A stretch of DNA of 64,000 nt, from the NCBI GenBank assembly GCA_035772405.1, contig JAYKKM010000451.1, forward strand, positions 310,001 to 374,000, in the 5' to 3' direction. The notes under the pieces were generated by a model. It made no database searches, was not told the DNA's origin, and saw only the letters and a list, made by a program, of their open reading frames with translations. Shown here in pieces: positions 1 to 8,335 of the stretch. The number at the start of each line of letters is the position of its first letter. The first letter of the stretch is position 1. Position numbers and translations under genes: made by a program. This DNA comes from Chrysogorgia sp. JL179-B06. Taxonomy: Eukaryota; Cnidaria; Anthozoa; Scleralcyonacea; Chrysogorgiidae.

Positions 1-220
1 GTCGAAATATATATCTCTGTCGAAACATATATCTCAGTTGAAACTTATATATCTCTGTTGAAACACATATTTCTGTCATGATATATATCTCTGTTCGGCA
101 AAAAGATATCTACACAGGAATAAAGCGTAAATATCTCTATTTCAACGTATATTTGCGTATTTTAATATATATTTGTGTATTTTAATATATATCTCTGTTG
201 CCCTTATGGGCCACGGTAAT
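1..220. repeat. ATATATCTCTGTTGAAAC-type simple repeat
   Basis: Degenerate 17-20 bp units related to ATATATCTCTGTTGAAAC repeat several times, then give way at about 218 to sequence homologous to the Polinton copy at 46.1 kb. The unit resembles the complement of the ATAGAG/ATAT microsatellite at the right end of the window. No coding potential is visible. Confidence 0.6.
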
Positions 221-907
221 GTAATACTTGGGTGTGATTTTCATTTAAATCATAATTACTTTTGTTTAAAATACTTAATTTCAAAGGATCAAACTCAAAA
301 AAATAACTTTTACTCTTACATTTTTTATACCGACATTTATCAAACGATAATTTATCCTTTTTTATATAATGTATAAAATCCAAAAAAAACATATCTAATA
401 TTTTTTTCAGAAAGAACTTTTTTTGTCTATTGAATAAGCTTCCTATAGGGTTATGTTCACTACAATAAAATATAAAACATGAAGTGAACATGATAAGATT
501 TTTAATTGAACTACAATAAGTATAAGAATTGAAAATACTAGGTGCTACCATTAACAAATAAATATTTAAAAAAGAGCAAAATCACCTTTCTGGCTATGTA
601 TGTGCTTAAATTTGCTTACTAAACTTTCTTTTCCAAAACCCAGGGTATAAGATAAGTATTTTCTTTCAAAGGTTAGATTTTGTACAAAATATGTATAATG
701 ATACTTATCATTGGTTTTTAAACATTGAAATAAATCTGAGTGGTGGCTTTCAAGCGGTAATATAATAATTAATTCCTTAAAACAATCAGGGAATGAAAAA
801 AAACTACAGCATAACGTGTCTGATTCAACTAGTATAGTACGTTGTTCAAGCCATGATCTCTTCAAGGAATATTTTCTTTGACTTGCTTGTAAATTCGGTA
901 TCATACA
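221..907 (-). pseudogene. Family L gene fragment (Polinton copy C), cut by insertion of copy A
   Basis: Two minus-strand reading frames (566-904 and 204-557) are nearly identical to the two halves of the family L gene at 45865-47063. The join between frames lies at a T6 run on the minus strand (about 558-566). The amino-terminal part is missing because copy A begins at 908. Its continuation, the codons for MEPHFILEDRFS, is found at 42707-42749 on the far side of A. The carboxy-terminal end stops at about 220, where simple repeat begins. The function is unknown. The diagnostic block is CFIFYCSEHNPIG. Confidence 0.75.
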
Positions 908-1570
908 AGTAGTAATAATATATATATTATTATTATCAATGTGTTAGGGACTGGACCGAGCTCTAAGCCAATCAGAATCAAGAATGATTTGAATTGACCA
1001 ATCAGAGCACAGTCCAGTCCCATATTTCCAGGGGGGTTGAATAGTTTTAAGGTGTGGTCACCCTGTTAAGAGCGACCAGTAATCAAATCAGGGGGGATAT
1101 GCAACTGGTCGTATACAAGAGGTGTTTAGTGAATTTTGTATATATTTATCTCATGAAACCTGGTGTTGTTGTACGACCAGTTTTTTGATTGTCCTTGATA
1201 CGACCAGAGAGAGGAAGGTCAATCAAGGTGATCGTAGTCAATTTCATGAGATAGATATCAAAAAGTCAAAAAAAACTTTGAGTATAAACGACCATCATAC
1301 CTCACCCGATGTGATTTTATACTTACGTGGGCAATTATCCAAAAAAACTTCCATATTTTTATTTGAAGAGTTGTAATGTTTTTTGAAATAAAAATAATCC
1401 AACATTTTTGTTTATAGAATTAATCATAGAAATTTCCGTCATGGAGCTCTTACCTCGACGCCATCTTATGGCCGAATGACTGATATTTCTTAGTTACGGT
1501 ATTTTTAAAAATGTCAATATATTTTAAGATGATATATCTCAAAAAATTATTTGGTGTTTTTAAATAGATG
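908..1570. repeat. Left terminal inverted repeat of copy A
   Basis: The sequence recurs inverted at 41590-42706 (right TIR of A) and at about 52440-53110 (outer TIR of copy B). It holds two CCAATCAGA motifs (about 968 and 1001) and several CGACCAG motifs in both orientations (about 1071, 1107, 1175, 1201). No gene is evident; short open frames here are not conserved among the three copies. Confidence 0.85.
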
Positions 1571-1658
1571 AAATATATTTTTAAAAAAATAGATGAAATA
1601 AATTTTAACACAATAAAAAACTTTTTTTTGAAAACAAAATTCTCTTTTTATTTTTTTA

Positions 1659-2186
1659 TTAATCTAAATACATTTCTTTATTAATGGAACTAAGTATGGA
1701 ATCATCAGTTATCATAATTGTTGTTATATATTTTAGCGGACAAAGAATTTCCCCATCTACCGCTTCTAAATATAATTTATACATGGGTAGCTTACCCGAG
1801 GGAGAGTATATGCAGTTTCGTAAAATATATTTTTGATTTGGAAATTTCTGTTGAAGAGTATAAAGATCATAGTGGAAATATACTGGTTTTTTTATAGTGT
1901 TTAACATCTTTCTATTAAATATCTCCTTTACTTCTTCATCATCTTCATCACTACCCAAATTTGCCCTCAAACTATCTTCACTATCAGAATCACCATTATC
2001 CTGAATGGGTTTGAAGGGTTTGAAGTCATCGAAATTAAACTCTTTGGACGTATACGTATCCCATACACGTATCCCGTACGCGTATCCCTCTCCTTTATCG
2101 TTGTAGTCCCATATGAGAGGGGAACCATTCGGGGTTTGGGGTTCTCCATAGGAAGCTTCGTTCGTTATGTCTTCTTTCGTAGCCAT
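1659..2186 (-). CDS. Accessory protein, family S, acidic middle (175 aa)
   Basis: The gene is collinear with 51792-52319 in copy B, which supports it as real. The first 60 residues are variable, with WDYNDKGEGYAYGIRVW and then an acidic stretch. The last 75 residues form the family S unit, with FPNQKYILRNC, then a Y-x-L-x-L strand and a DDSIL...EMYLD end. No signal peptide or membrane segment is visible. A TATAAAA box lies 43 bp upstream of the ATG on the coding strand. It is the gene nearest the TIR. I do not recognise a known family; fast evolution of the amino-terminal half between copies suggests an accessory host-interaction role (inference). Confidence 0.7.
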   Translation of the reverse strand: MATKEDITNEASYGEPQTPNGSPLIWDYNDKGEGYAYGIRVWDTYTSKEFNFDDFKPFKPIQDNGDSDSEDSLRANLGSDEDDEEVKEIFNRKMLNTIKKPVYFHYDLYTLQQKFPNQKYILRNCIYSPSGKLPMYKLYLEAVDGEILCPLKYITTIMITDDSILSSINKEMYLD

Positions 2187-2228
2187 TTTTATTTTTTCTT
2201 AAACTAAGTTTGTAGATATGTTGGGTTG

Positions 2229-2235
2229 TTTTATA
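2229..2235 (-). promoter_or_regulatory. TATA box for the 1659-2186 gene
   Basis: TATAAAA on the minus strand, 43 bp upstream of the ATG. The equivalent gene in copy B has TATAAAA at 51732-51738 upstream of its ATG at 51792, so the placement is conserved. Confidence 0.5.
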
Positions 2236-2373
2236 TAAGCGCGTATTGTTTAAAATGAAAAAAAAAAAGTTTCAGATTATTATATATGAGAGGTTTTTGA
2301 GAAACATTTTTTTCATTTTGTAAAAAACCTAGGATATAAAAACTGATATATATATAAATCATGATCAAAAATC

Positions 2374-2687
2374 ATGGCAGAATCAGATGTTGAAGTAATA
2401 AATCCTTTACATCTTAAAATATATAAGGATGCTTATTTATTTCGTGATTGCAGGGATTCTAAGCTTTATGCTGTGGTTTATATGAAAGAGGATTTTATTC
2501 ATTTTGGTAACGATCGTCGGGATTAGTAGTAAAAGATCTCAATCCAGAATCATATCTCAATACGGAACTGGGAGTATCTTCAAATTATTTTCTTGTGATA
2601 ATTAAGCGAAACACCGTAATCAATTTGCAAGAACAAGTATATTTTGATTCAACTGTTACATTACGCAACATCTCCACTAACGTTTGA
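2374..2687 (+). pseudogene. Family S small protein with one frameshift
   Basis: The ATG at 2374 opens a frame containing YLFRDCRDSKLYAVVYM that stops at about 2526. The next frame carries on with VKDLNPESYLNTELGV to a stop at 2687. The two halves together align with the intact gene at 39555-39791 at the other end of copy A (shared DRR...KD.N...LNT..GV), so this is one gene with a one-base shift near the GGG at about 2519. Copy B has a different gene at this locus (51203-51644). Function unknown. Confidence 0.6.
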
Positions 2688-2704
2688 AAAAAAAAGACAA
2701 CAAG

Positions 2705-2962
2705 ATGATAGGGTTTTGTTCACACTGCGATATAGAGATTGATTTCTTATTTGAATTTGAAATGCATTTTACATGTAGAACATGTCATGTTGATGAACAT
2801 TACTGTAGAATTTGTAAAAGAAAATACACTAGAACAATTTTTAGTTTTTTGATAAATAAATGTTATTGTGACGATAGATTAGCAAGATGGAGACAAAGAT
2901 ATATATATGATGAAGATAACAAGAAAAATGCAAAATTACAAAAGTGTGATTGTTGTAAATAA
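2705..2962 (+). CDS. Family Z small Cys/His zinc-binding protein
   Basis: The first ATG is at 2705. The protein starts MIGFCSHCD and contains paired cysteines (CSHC, CRTC, CRIC), an H-x-x-Y-C centre and a CYCDDRLARW tail, followed by a terminal CDCC. Spacing is that of a small cross-braced zinc module, but no named RING or B-box pattern fits exactly. It is paralogous to the genes at 3707-3958 and 50260-50460 (shared CKxxYxR and DDRLxRW). The gene is convergent with the next gene, and AATAAAAACTTTTTT lies between the stops. Role unknown; nucleic-acid or protein binding is inferred from the cysteines only. Confidence 0.65.
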   Translation: MIGFCSHCDIEIDFLFEFEMHFTCRTCHVDEHYCRICKRKYTRTIFSFLINKCYCDDRLARWRQRYIYDEDNKKNAKLQKCDCCK

Positions 2963-2993
2963 ACGTTTTTCAATACACAATAAAAACTTTTTT

Positions 2994-3350
2994 TTATACA
3001 AGAGAAGGAATTATTATGTCTTTGTCAGTTTTTATAAACTTAACATTTTTATGCAAAAGATGAGGAACATCTTCCTCCGATAATATTTTTATTGTTTTTC
3101 CAGATTCTCCATGATTGATAACTTTCAGGGTTACTTCATACAGGTGTTGTTCCACACCATTTTTTTTTATTACACTACATTGTGTTGTTTCAACTATTGT
3201 AACAGGTTTGCAATCCTCAACAAAATATATATATTCAAGATATTCTTTATGAAGATATTCATATGAAAAATAGCACTGAAAAGTATTTTCGGTTCTGTCA
3301 AAAAAGGTTATTCTATTTGTACATATACTAACATAATGTAATACGGACAT
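2994..3350 (-). CDS. Family S small protein (118 aa)
   Basis: The gene has a homologue in copy B (50783-51138) with the same neighbours in inverted order. Family S features are YLEYIYFVEDCKP at about residues 37-49, then a Y-E-V-T-L-K-V strand, LLHKNVKFI and a short tail. It is divergent from the basic core peptide at 3521, and a TATAAATA lies in the shared 170 bp spacer. No membrane segment is seen. Function unknown. Confidence 0.7.
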   Translation of the reverse strand: MSVLHYVSICTNRITFFDRTENTFQCYFSYEYLHKEYLEYIYFVEDCKPVTIVETTQCSVIKKNGVEQHLYEVTLKVINHGESGKTIKILSEEDVPHLLHKNVKFIKTDKDIIIPSLV

Positions 3351-3520
3351 TGTTTTTTCCAGTAATGATAAAGTTTTTAGTTTTAAACATTTTATATATT
3401 TGTCTCAGAAAAAGATATTAAAAAAAAATCAAAACAGATATAACAGTATAAATAGACGGTTTTACGGGTTTTTTTTTTTTATAAAACCATTGCTTGTCGT
3501 ACTTCAGTTAACAACAAAAA

Positions 3521-3673
3521 ATGAAGTGTAGGAGGAGTTGTATAAAAAAAGCGAAAACGAAAAATAAAAAAAGAATACGAAAACGACGACGTTCTAAAAA
3601 AATTCAAAAAGGAGGATGGAAAAAAGATCATCCGAATTATAATCATAAGTTTTATGAATTTTGGAAATGGTAG
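3521..3673 (+). CDS. Basic 50-residue core peptide with QKGG motif
   Basis: The reading frame starts MKCRRSCIKK and is dominated by Lys and Arg, then has the motif KKIQKGGW and an aromatic tail ending EFWKW. Copy B keeps it intact (50469-50618), which supports selection for coding. Polintons and adenoviruses make small basic core peptides that a cysteine protease cuts next to Gly-Gly; other genes in this element have the same QKGG motif (14125, 17764, 31940). I infer a DNA-condensing virion peptide; cleavage is not shown. Confidence 0.65.
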   Translation: MKCRRSCIKKAKTKNKKRIRKRRRSKKIQKGGWKKDHPNYNHKFYEFWKW

Positions 3674-3706
3674 ACGATAAACAAATCAAAAACAAAATTT
3701 TTTTTA

Positions 3707-3958
3707 TTAATCCAAATAAGTTTTTTTCCATCTTTGTAATCTATCATCACATTCACATAGATCAACTATTTTACTATAGATAAGTCGTCCGTAATTCTGT
3801 TTACAAAAATAACAATAATGATGGTTTACAAAGCATTCTTTACATCTATAATGCATGAAAAAATGATAGAAGGAATTCACTTCACAACAACAGAAACTGC
3901 AATATACGATCTTGACAACTTTTTTTTGGACAATTGTGAAAATTTTATTGTTTTGCAA
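3707..3958 (-). CDS. Family Z zinc protein, unit 1 (83 aa), start codon in doubt
   Basis: Cys/His-rich protein with YCSFCCCEVNSFYHF, YRCKEC, HHYCYFCK and LCECDDRLQRW, paralogous to 2705-2962. The frame reaches an ATG at 3958, but a minus-strand TATAAAAG sits at 3963-3970, only 5 bp from it. The normal start site would lie inside the frame. In copy B the homologue begins ATGGTATATTGC at 50260, and the same position here reads ATCGTATATTGC, so the likely true start is lost. Either an upstream transcript is used or the gene is dead. Confidence 0.5.
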   Translation of the reverse strand: MQNNKIFTIVQKKVVKIVYCSFCCCEVNSFYHFFMHYRCKECFVNHHYCYFCKQNYGRLIYSKIVDLCECDDRLQRWKKTYLD

Positions 3959-4026
3959 CCCACTTTTATAGATTTTGGGGACTATAAAAGCAGGGTATCA
4001 AATATATTTTTTCAATTATTTTCAAC
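3959..4026. promoter_or_regulatory. Bidirectional TATA promoter, unit 1
   Basis: A 68 bp spacer separates divergent genes and carries TATAAAAG on both strands (minus strand 3963-3970, plus strand 3983-3990). The arrangement recurs in units 2 (5020-5087) and 3 (6084-6151) and in copy B (50142-50259). Back-to-back TATA boxes predict overlapping initiation in both directions. Confidence 0.6.
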
Positions 4027-4392
4027 ATGTGGCTGCGATCAATGATTGATTTTGGAGAATGTGAATCTCATGAGTATCTTACATATTATTATCATGCTGA
4101 ACCCATACAATTAGTAAACTACGAACCTGTGGTTCCCTCGTGTTTAAGATATGGATATTATTTATATCTGAAAGATTGTCAGGGACCTCGATATTTCAAA
4201 CTGTTGTTAGCAGAACCGTTTGAGGCTCCGGGGGATATTTTACAGAACCTCTTACCATCATTGAAGGGAAAATATATAAATATTAAAAATGATAGTGTAG
4301 AATTAGCAAACTCAACACCTTTATTAAACATTAAACCCTACAGTTTCATTAACCGTAGAGGTAGAGGGAAACAAATTTATTTTTCTTTGTAA
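4027..4392 (+). CDS. Family S protein, unit 1 (121 aa)
   Basis: The protein begins MWLRSMIDFGECESHEYLTY. The family S block is YYLYLKDCQGPRYFKLLL followed by LLPSLKGKYINI, and the end is basic (RRGRGKQIYFSL). Copies in units 2 and 3 are near identical, and copy B has a divergent homologue (49776-50141). The TATA box at 3983 is 44 bp upstream, implying a short 5' UTR. The gene is convergent with the truncated family S gene that follows. Function unknown. Confidence 0.7.
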   Translation: MWLRSMIDFGECESHEYLTYYYHAEPIQLVNYEPVVPSCLRYGYYLYLKDCQGPRYFKLLLAEPFEAPGDILQNLLPSLKGKYINIKNDSVELANSTPLLNIKPYSFINRRGRGKQIYFSL

Positions 4393-4471
4393 TCAATGAT
4401 TAAATTAAATGTTTAATCTTAAATATATAATAAATAAAAATGGAAAAACACGATTTTCTTTTTAAAAATTT

Positions 4472-4753
4472 TTATTGAGTATATGCTACAGCTTTCATGA
4501 AATTATTAGAATCTATTATTAGTTTAATTTCTTTTTGTAAAAGATCAGAAGCATCATAGTCAACAATTGTTGTTATGTTTTCACCCAGACATGAACAATT
4601 CCATTCATCATTTTCATGTTCATGTTTCTTTTTAACTTCCAGAGCTAAGTTATATGCTTGAGGAGGAGTTGAGGGTATATCTTCAATACAATTTCAAAAT
4701 GCCGTATATCGACATTTCTTTACAACATAGGTAAAGTGGGGTAATTCTTTTGC
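4472..4753 (-). pseudogene. Truncated family S gene, unit 1 (3' part only)
   Basis: This carboxy-terminal fragment matches 6601-7014, with EVKKKHEHENDEWNCSC and ITTIVDYDASDLL. It is cut at about 4753, where unit 2 begins with the 3' end of its family Z gene. No start codon remains. Confidence 0.7.
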
Positions 4754-4767
4754 GAAAAATTTTTTTA

Positions 4768-5019
4768 TTAATCCAAATAAGTTTTTTTTCATCTTTGTAT
4801 TCTATCATCACATTCACATAGATCAACTATTTTACTATAGATAAGTCGTCCGTAATTCTGTTTACAAAAATAACAATAATGATGGTTTACAAAGCATTCT
4901 TTACATCTATAATGCATGAAAAAATGATAGAAGGAATTCACTTCACAACAACAGAAACTGCAATATACGATCTTGACAACTTTTTTTTGGACAATTGTGA
5001 AAATTTTATTGTTTTGCAA
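4768..5019 (-). pseudogene. Family Z gene, unit 2, nonsense near the end
   Basis: This is the same protein as 3707-3958 up to CDDRIQR, where a TGG to TGA change removes the last seven residues. It has the same lost ATG as unit 1. Confidence 0.55.
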
Positions 5020-5087
5020 CCCACTTTTATAGATTTTGGGGACTATAAAAGCAGGGTATCAAATATATTTTTTCAATTATTTTCAAC

Positions 5088-5453
5088 ATGTGGCTGCGAT
5101 CAATGATTGATTTTGGAGAATGTGAATCTCATGAGTATCTTACATATTATTATCATGCTGAACCCATACAATTAGTAAACTACGAACCTGTGGTTCCCTT
5201 GTGTTTAAGATATGGATATTATTTATATCTGAAAGATTGTCAGGGACCTCGATATTTCAAACTGTTGTTAGCAGAACCGTTTGAGGCTCCGGGGGATATT
5301 TTACAGAACCTCTTACCATCATTGAAGGGAAAATATATAAATATTAAAAATGATAGTGTAGAATTAGCAAACTCAACACCTTTATTAAACATTAAACCCT
5401 ACAGTTTCATTAACCGTAGAGGTAGAGGGAAACAAATTTATTTTTCTTTGTAA
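5088..5453 (+). CDS. Family S protein, unit 2 (121 aa)
   Basis: The protein differs from unit 1 by one visible substitution (VVPLCL for VVPSCL). It has the same TATA-bearing divergent promoter upstream. Function unknown. Confidence 0.7.
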   Translation: MWLRSMIDFGECESHEYLTYYYHAEPIQLVNYEPVVPLCLRYGYYLYLKDCQGPRYFKLLLAEPFEAPGDILQNLLPSLKGKYINIKNDSVELANSTPLLNIKPYSFINRRGRGKQIYFSL

Positions 5454-5536
5454 TCAATATGATTAAATTAAATGTTTAATCTTAAATATATAATAAATAA
5501 AAATGGAAAAACACGATTTTTTTTAAAAAAAGTTTT

Positions 5537-5818
5537 TTATTGAGTATATGCTACAGCTTTCATGAAATTATTAGAATCTATTATTAGTTTAATTTCTTTT
5601 TGTAAAAGATCAGAAGCATCATAGTCAACAATTGTTGTTATGTTTTCACCCAGACATGAACAATTCCATTCATCATTTTCATGTTCATGTTTCTTTTTAA
5701 CTTCCAGAGCTAAGTTATATGCTTGAGGAGGAGTTGAGGGTATATCTTCAATACAATTTCAAAATGCCGTATATCGACATTTCTTTACAACATAGGTAAA
5801 GTGGGGTAATTCTTTTGC
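5537..5818 (-). pseudogene. Truncated family S gene, unit 2 (3' part only)
   Basis: This is a second copy of the 4472-4753 fragment, cut at about 5818 by the start of unit 3. It lacks a start codon. Confidence 0.7.
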
Positions 5819-5832
5819 TAAAAATTTTTTTA

Positions 5833-6083
5833 TTAATCCAAATAAGTTTTTTCCATCTTTGTATTCTATCATCACATTCACATAGATCAACTATTTTACT
5901 ATAGATAAGTCGTCCGTAATTCTGTTTACAAAAATAACAATAATGATGGTTTACAAAGCATTCTTTACATCTATAATGCATGAAAAAATGATAGAAGGAA
6001 TTCACTTCACAACAACAGAAACTGCAATATACGATCTTGACAACTTTTTTTTGGACAATTGTGAAAATTTTATTGTTTTGCAA
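5833..6083 (-). pseudogene. Family Z gene, unit 3, frameshifted end
   Basis: It matches units 1 and 2 through DDRIQRWKK, then one fewer base in a T run (plus-strand view) shifts the frame, which runs on through the ancestral stop into the neighbouring fragment. It has the same lost ATG. Confidence 0.55.
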
Positions 6084-6151
6084 CCCACTTTTATAGATTT
6101 TGGGGACTATAAAAGCAGGGTATCAAATATATTTTTTCAATTATTTTCAAC

Positions 6152-6517
6152 ATGTGGCTGCGATCAATGATTGATTTTGGAGAATGTGAATCTGATGAGT
6201 ATCTTACATATTATTATCATGCTGAACCCATACAATTAGTAAACTACGAACCTGTGGTTCCCTCGTGTTTAAGATATGGATATTATTTATATCTGAAAGA
6301 TTGTCAGGGACCTCGATATTTCAAACTGTTGTTAGCAGAACCGTTTGAGGCTCCGGGGGATATTTTACAGAACCTCTTACCATCATTGAAGGGAAAATAT
6401 ATAAATATTAAAAATGATAGTGTAGAATTAGCAAACTCAACACCTTTATTAAACATTAAACCCTACAGTTTCATTAACCGTAGAGGTAGAGGGAAACAAA
6501 TTTATTTTTCTTTGTAA
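6152..6517 (+). CDS. Family S protein, unit 3 (121 aa)
   Basis: Third copy, with ESDEYLTY where units 1 and 2 have ESHEYLTY and otherwise like unit 1. The promoter spacer with opposed TATA boxes is retained. Three near-identical copies would raise dosage if expressed. Confidence 0.7.
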   Translation: MWLRSMIDFGECESDEYLTYYYHAEPIQLVNYEPVVPSCLRYGYYLYLKDCQGPRYFKLLLAEPFEAPGDILQNLLPSLKGKYINIKNDSVELANSTPLLNIKPYSFINRRGRGKQIYFSL

Positions 6518-6600
6518 TCAATATGATTAAATTAAATGTTTAATCTTAAATATATAATAAATAAAAATGGAAAAACACGATTTTTTTTTAAAAAAGTTTT

Positions 6601-7014
6601 TTATTGAGTATATGCTACAGCTTTCATGAAATTATTAGAATCTATTATTAGTTTAATTTCTTTTTGTAAAAGATCAGAAGCATCATAGTCAACAATTGTT
6701 GTTATGTTTTCACCCAGACATGAACAATTCCATTCATCATTTTCATGTTCATGTTTCTTTTTAACTTCCAGAGCTAAGTTATATGCTTGAGGAGGAGTTG
6801 AGGGTATATCTTCAATACAATTTCAAAATGCCGTATATCGACATTTCTTTACAACATAGGTAAAGTGGGGTAATTCTTTTGCTAGAAAACGACTTGAATA
6901 ATAGTTATTTCCATCTTCAAAGTAGGGGTTAAAGTCATCAGCAGTTATTCTTTGATATCTTCTGTTGTTATGTTCATCACAATCACGATATGGCACATGT
7001 GAATTCGACATCAT
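6601..7014 (-). pseudogene. Family S gene, complete copy with a nonsense codon
   Basis: This is the only full-length copy in A. It begins MMSNSHVPYRDCDEHN and has FLAKELPHFTYVVKKC, the clearest family S signature. After TAF a TGA stops the frame; copy B has TGC at that position, so this is a point nonsense mutation. The rest (PPQAYNLALEV to AYTQ) continues in frame to 6601. Function unknown. Confidence 0.65.
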
Positions 7015-7194
7015 TCACAATAATGTTTTAACATTTCGGGCAACGCGTTTATATATAATTTTTTTATAAAAAAATATAAAAGGAAAAAATCAAAAATTAA
7101 AAAAGACAGATATTCTAAAATATATAAAAAAAAATCAAAAGAAATTTTATTAGGATATAAATAAAAATGCAAAAAAAGGGGTTTACAAAATATC

Positions 7195-7380
7195 ATGGAC
7201 ACCGTGGAAACAGTAGATGTACGATATAATAGATTATTCTATTCAAAATATCCCTGTGGACAATGTCTTAACGGAAATATGTGTGGGGAAGTGTGTGCGA
7301 ATTATACACCGTGGAAAGAACCAAAACAAAAACATTGTTGTAGATTAAAGAGATGGTTGTTAAAGAAGATATGTTGTTAA
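7195..7380 (+). CDS. Family G small Cys-rich basic protein (61 aa)
   Basis: The sequence shows RYNRLFYSKYPCGQCLNG, then CGEVC and a basic Cys tail (CCRLKRWLLKKICC). Copy B retains it (48462-48647), ending KKIRC. It is paralogous to the next gene, one base after its stop (shared R..RL.Y.K.PCG.C.N). The cysteines suggest metal or disulphide structure; there is no signal peptide, so metal is more likely. Function unknown. Confidence 0.65.
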   Translation: MDTVETVDVRYNRLFYSKYPCGQCLNGNMCGEVCANYTPWKEPKQKHCCRLKRWLLKKICC

Positions 7381-7381
7381 A

Positions 7382-7594
7382 ATGGAACGTATTGGAAAAG
7401 CAGATGAACGATTTGAAAGATTATATTATAACAAACATCCTTGTGGAAGATGTATTAACAAACATGCGTGTGCGATTCATCCAGATGAATTAAAACTTTC
7501 TAGACTAAACAGTTTTAAACGTTGGGTGTTAAACAAGTTAAATATACGGTGGAAATATACAGTGAATGTTTCAGTGGAAATAGATCACGAATAG
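7382..7594 (+). CDS. Family G small Cys-rich protein (70 aa)
   Basis: It starts one base after the preceding stop, so the two may be co-transcribed. It contains RFERLYYNKHPCGRCINKH, RLNSFKRWVLNKL and an acidic end. Copy B homologue 48163-48375 is intact. It lacks the second Cys cluster of its paralogue. Function unknown. Confidence 0.65.
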   Translation: MERIGKADERFERLYYNKHPCGRCINKHACAIHPDELKLSRLNSFKRWVLNKLNIRWKYTVNVSVEIDHE

Positions 7595-7634
7595 AAGAAA
7601 GACGTCTAAGTTGTGTTTTTTAAAAAGATTTAAA

Positions 7635-8297
7635 ATGGCTGTACGAGAGCGTGATTTTGATGAAATTCTTTATCCCGACATTCAATATTTATCACATGCT
7701 GAATTGTTTGAGATAGAAAAAACACGAGATTCAACGTTTTATTTTTTGGAATGGAGAAAGCACCTCTATCAGTTTAGATGTGCTGATTATGATTATAAAT
7801 ATTTTAACATTTATGTGGAAGATAAAAATGAACAATCTATATTTCGGAAACGATATGGTGGAAAAAGATATTATAGATTTTTAATAACCAGTTTTAGTTG
7901 GACTATGTCACTTTATGATCAGTTCGTGGGAAAACATGTAGTATTTATTGATAGAGAACCGAGATTACCCACGTTAATTTCAACCCTTGATTGTTTTGAG
8001 ATAAATAATATTCCATGTTATTCAAAAACGTTTTTGTATGGTAAATGTAAGGATTTAAGATTTAGATTAGTAAATTATCATTTTTGTGAAAATTTTGATG
8101 GTCAAGAGCTTTATTTAGTTCTTATTAAAGATGAAAATATATTATCTGTACTTAATGTGATTTATGGTACCAGTAATGGAAATTATATTGTAACATTAAT
8201 AAATAAAATACATTTTGATAAATCTATGTTGCAACTACATGTATATTTTACTTGTTGTGGGGAATTATGTAATAATTTTAATGAATTAAATATTTGA
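7635..8297 (+). CDS. Two-repeat family S protein (220 aa)
   Basis: The first ATG is at 7635 (MAVRERDFDEILYP). Two similar segments can be seen: YQFRCADYDYKYFNIYVE at about residues 49-66, with FVGKHVVFI after it, and FRLVNYHFCENFDGQELYLV at about 150-169, with FDKSMLQLHVYF. This suggests a tandem duplication of the family S fold inside one protein. Copy B has a homologue (47463-48123) with ACG in place of the ATG and a frameshift. The gene is convergent with 8336-8590. Function unknown. Confidence 0.7.
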   Translation: MAVRERDFDEILYPDIQYLSHAELFEIEKTRDSTFYFLEWRKHLYQFRCADYDYKYFNIYVEDKNEQSIFRKRYGGKRYYRFLITSFSWTMSLYDQFVGKHVVFIDREPRLPTLISTLDCFEINNIPCYSKTFLYGKCKDLRFRLVNYHFCENFDGQELYLVLIKDENILSVLNVIYGTSNGNYIVTLINKIHFDKSMLQLHVYFTCCGELCNNFNELNI

Positions 8298-8335
8298 AAA
8301 CAGTTAAATAAATCGAGAAAAGCGTTTTTTTTTAT

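Larger units (their letters stand above)
3697..6885. repeat. Three tandem copies of a 1.06 kb accessory-gene unit
   Basis: Starts of the middle gene at 4027, 5088 and 6152 give periods of 1061 and 1064 bp. Each unit holds a minus-strand family Z gene, a plus-strand family S gene (121 aa) and the 3' part of a minus-strand family S gene. The first two units are cut within that last gene, exactly where the next unit begins (about 4754 and 5819); only the third continues into the full gene. Copy B has one unit at 48.8-50.5 kb. Unit-to-unit divergence is very low, so amplification is recent. Confidence 0.9.

Noticed and set aside
1..220. Telomere-like or centromeric satellite
   Set aside because: Units are irregular and resemble the ATAGAG microsatellite at the other end; no known telomere motif occurs.
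1122..1376. 84-residue frame in the left TIR
   Set aside because: It is not conserved in the other TIR copies, which have indels and stops in this frame.
3707..3958. RING finger ubiquitin ligase for family Z
   Set aside because: The cysteine spacing does not match the C3HC4 order, and conserved RING residues are not visible; only a general zinc-binding call is justified.
3818..4045. Plus-strand 75-residue open frames at 3818, 4879 and 5943
   Set aside because: They are antisense to the family Z gene in each repeat unit and recur only because the unit recurs; the Cys/His pattern supports the minus strand.
3697..6885. CRISPR-like array in the repeated accessory region
   Set aside because: Units are 1.06 kb gene cassettes, not short repeats with unique spacers, and the setting is eukaryotic.
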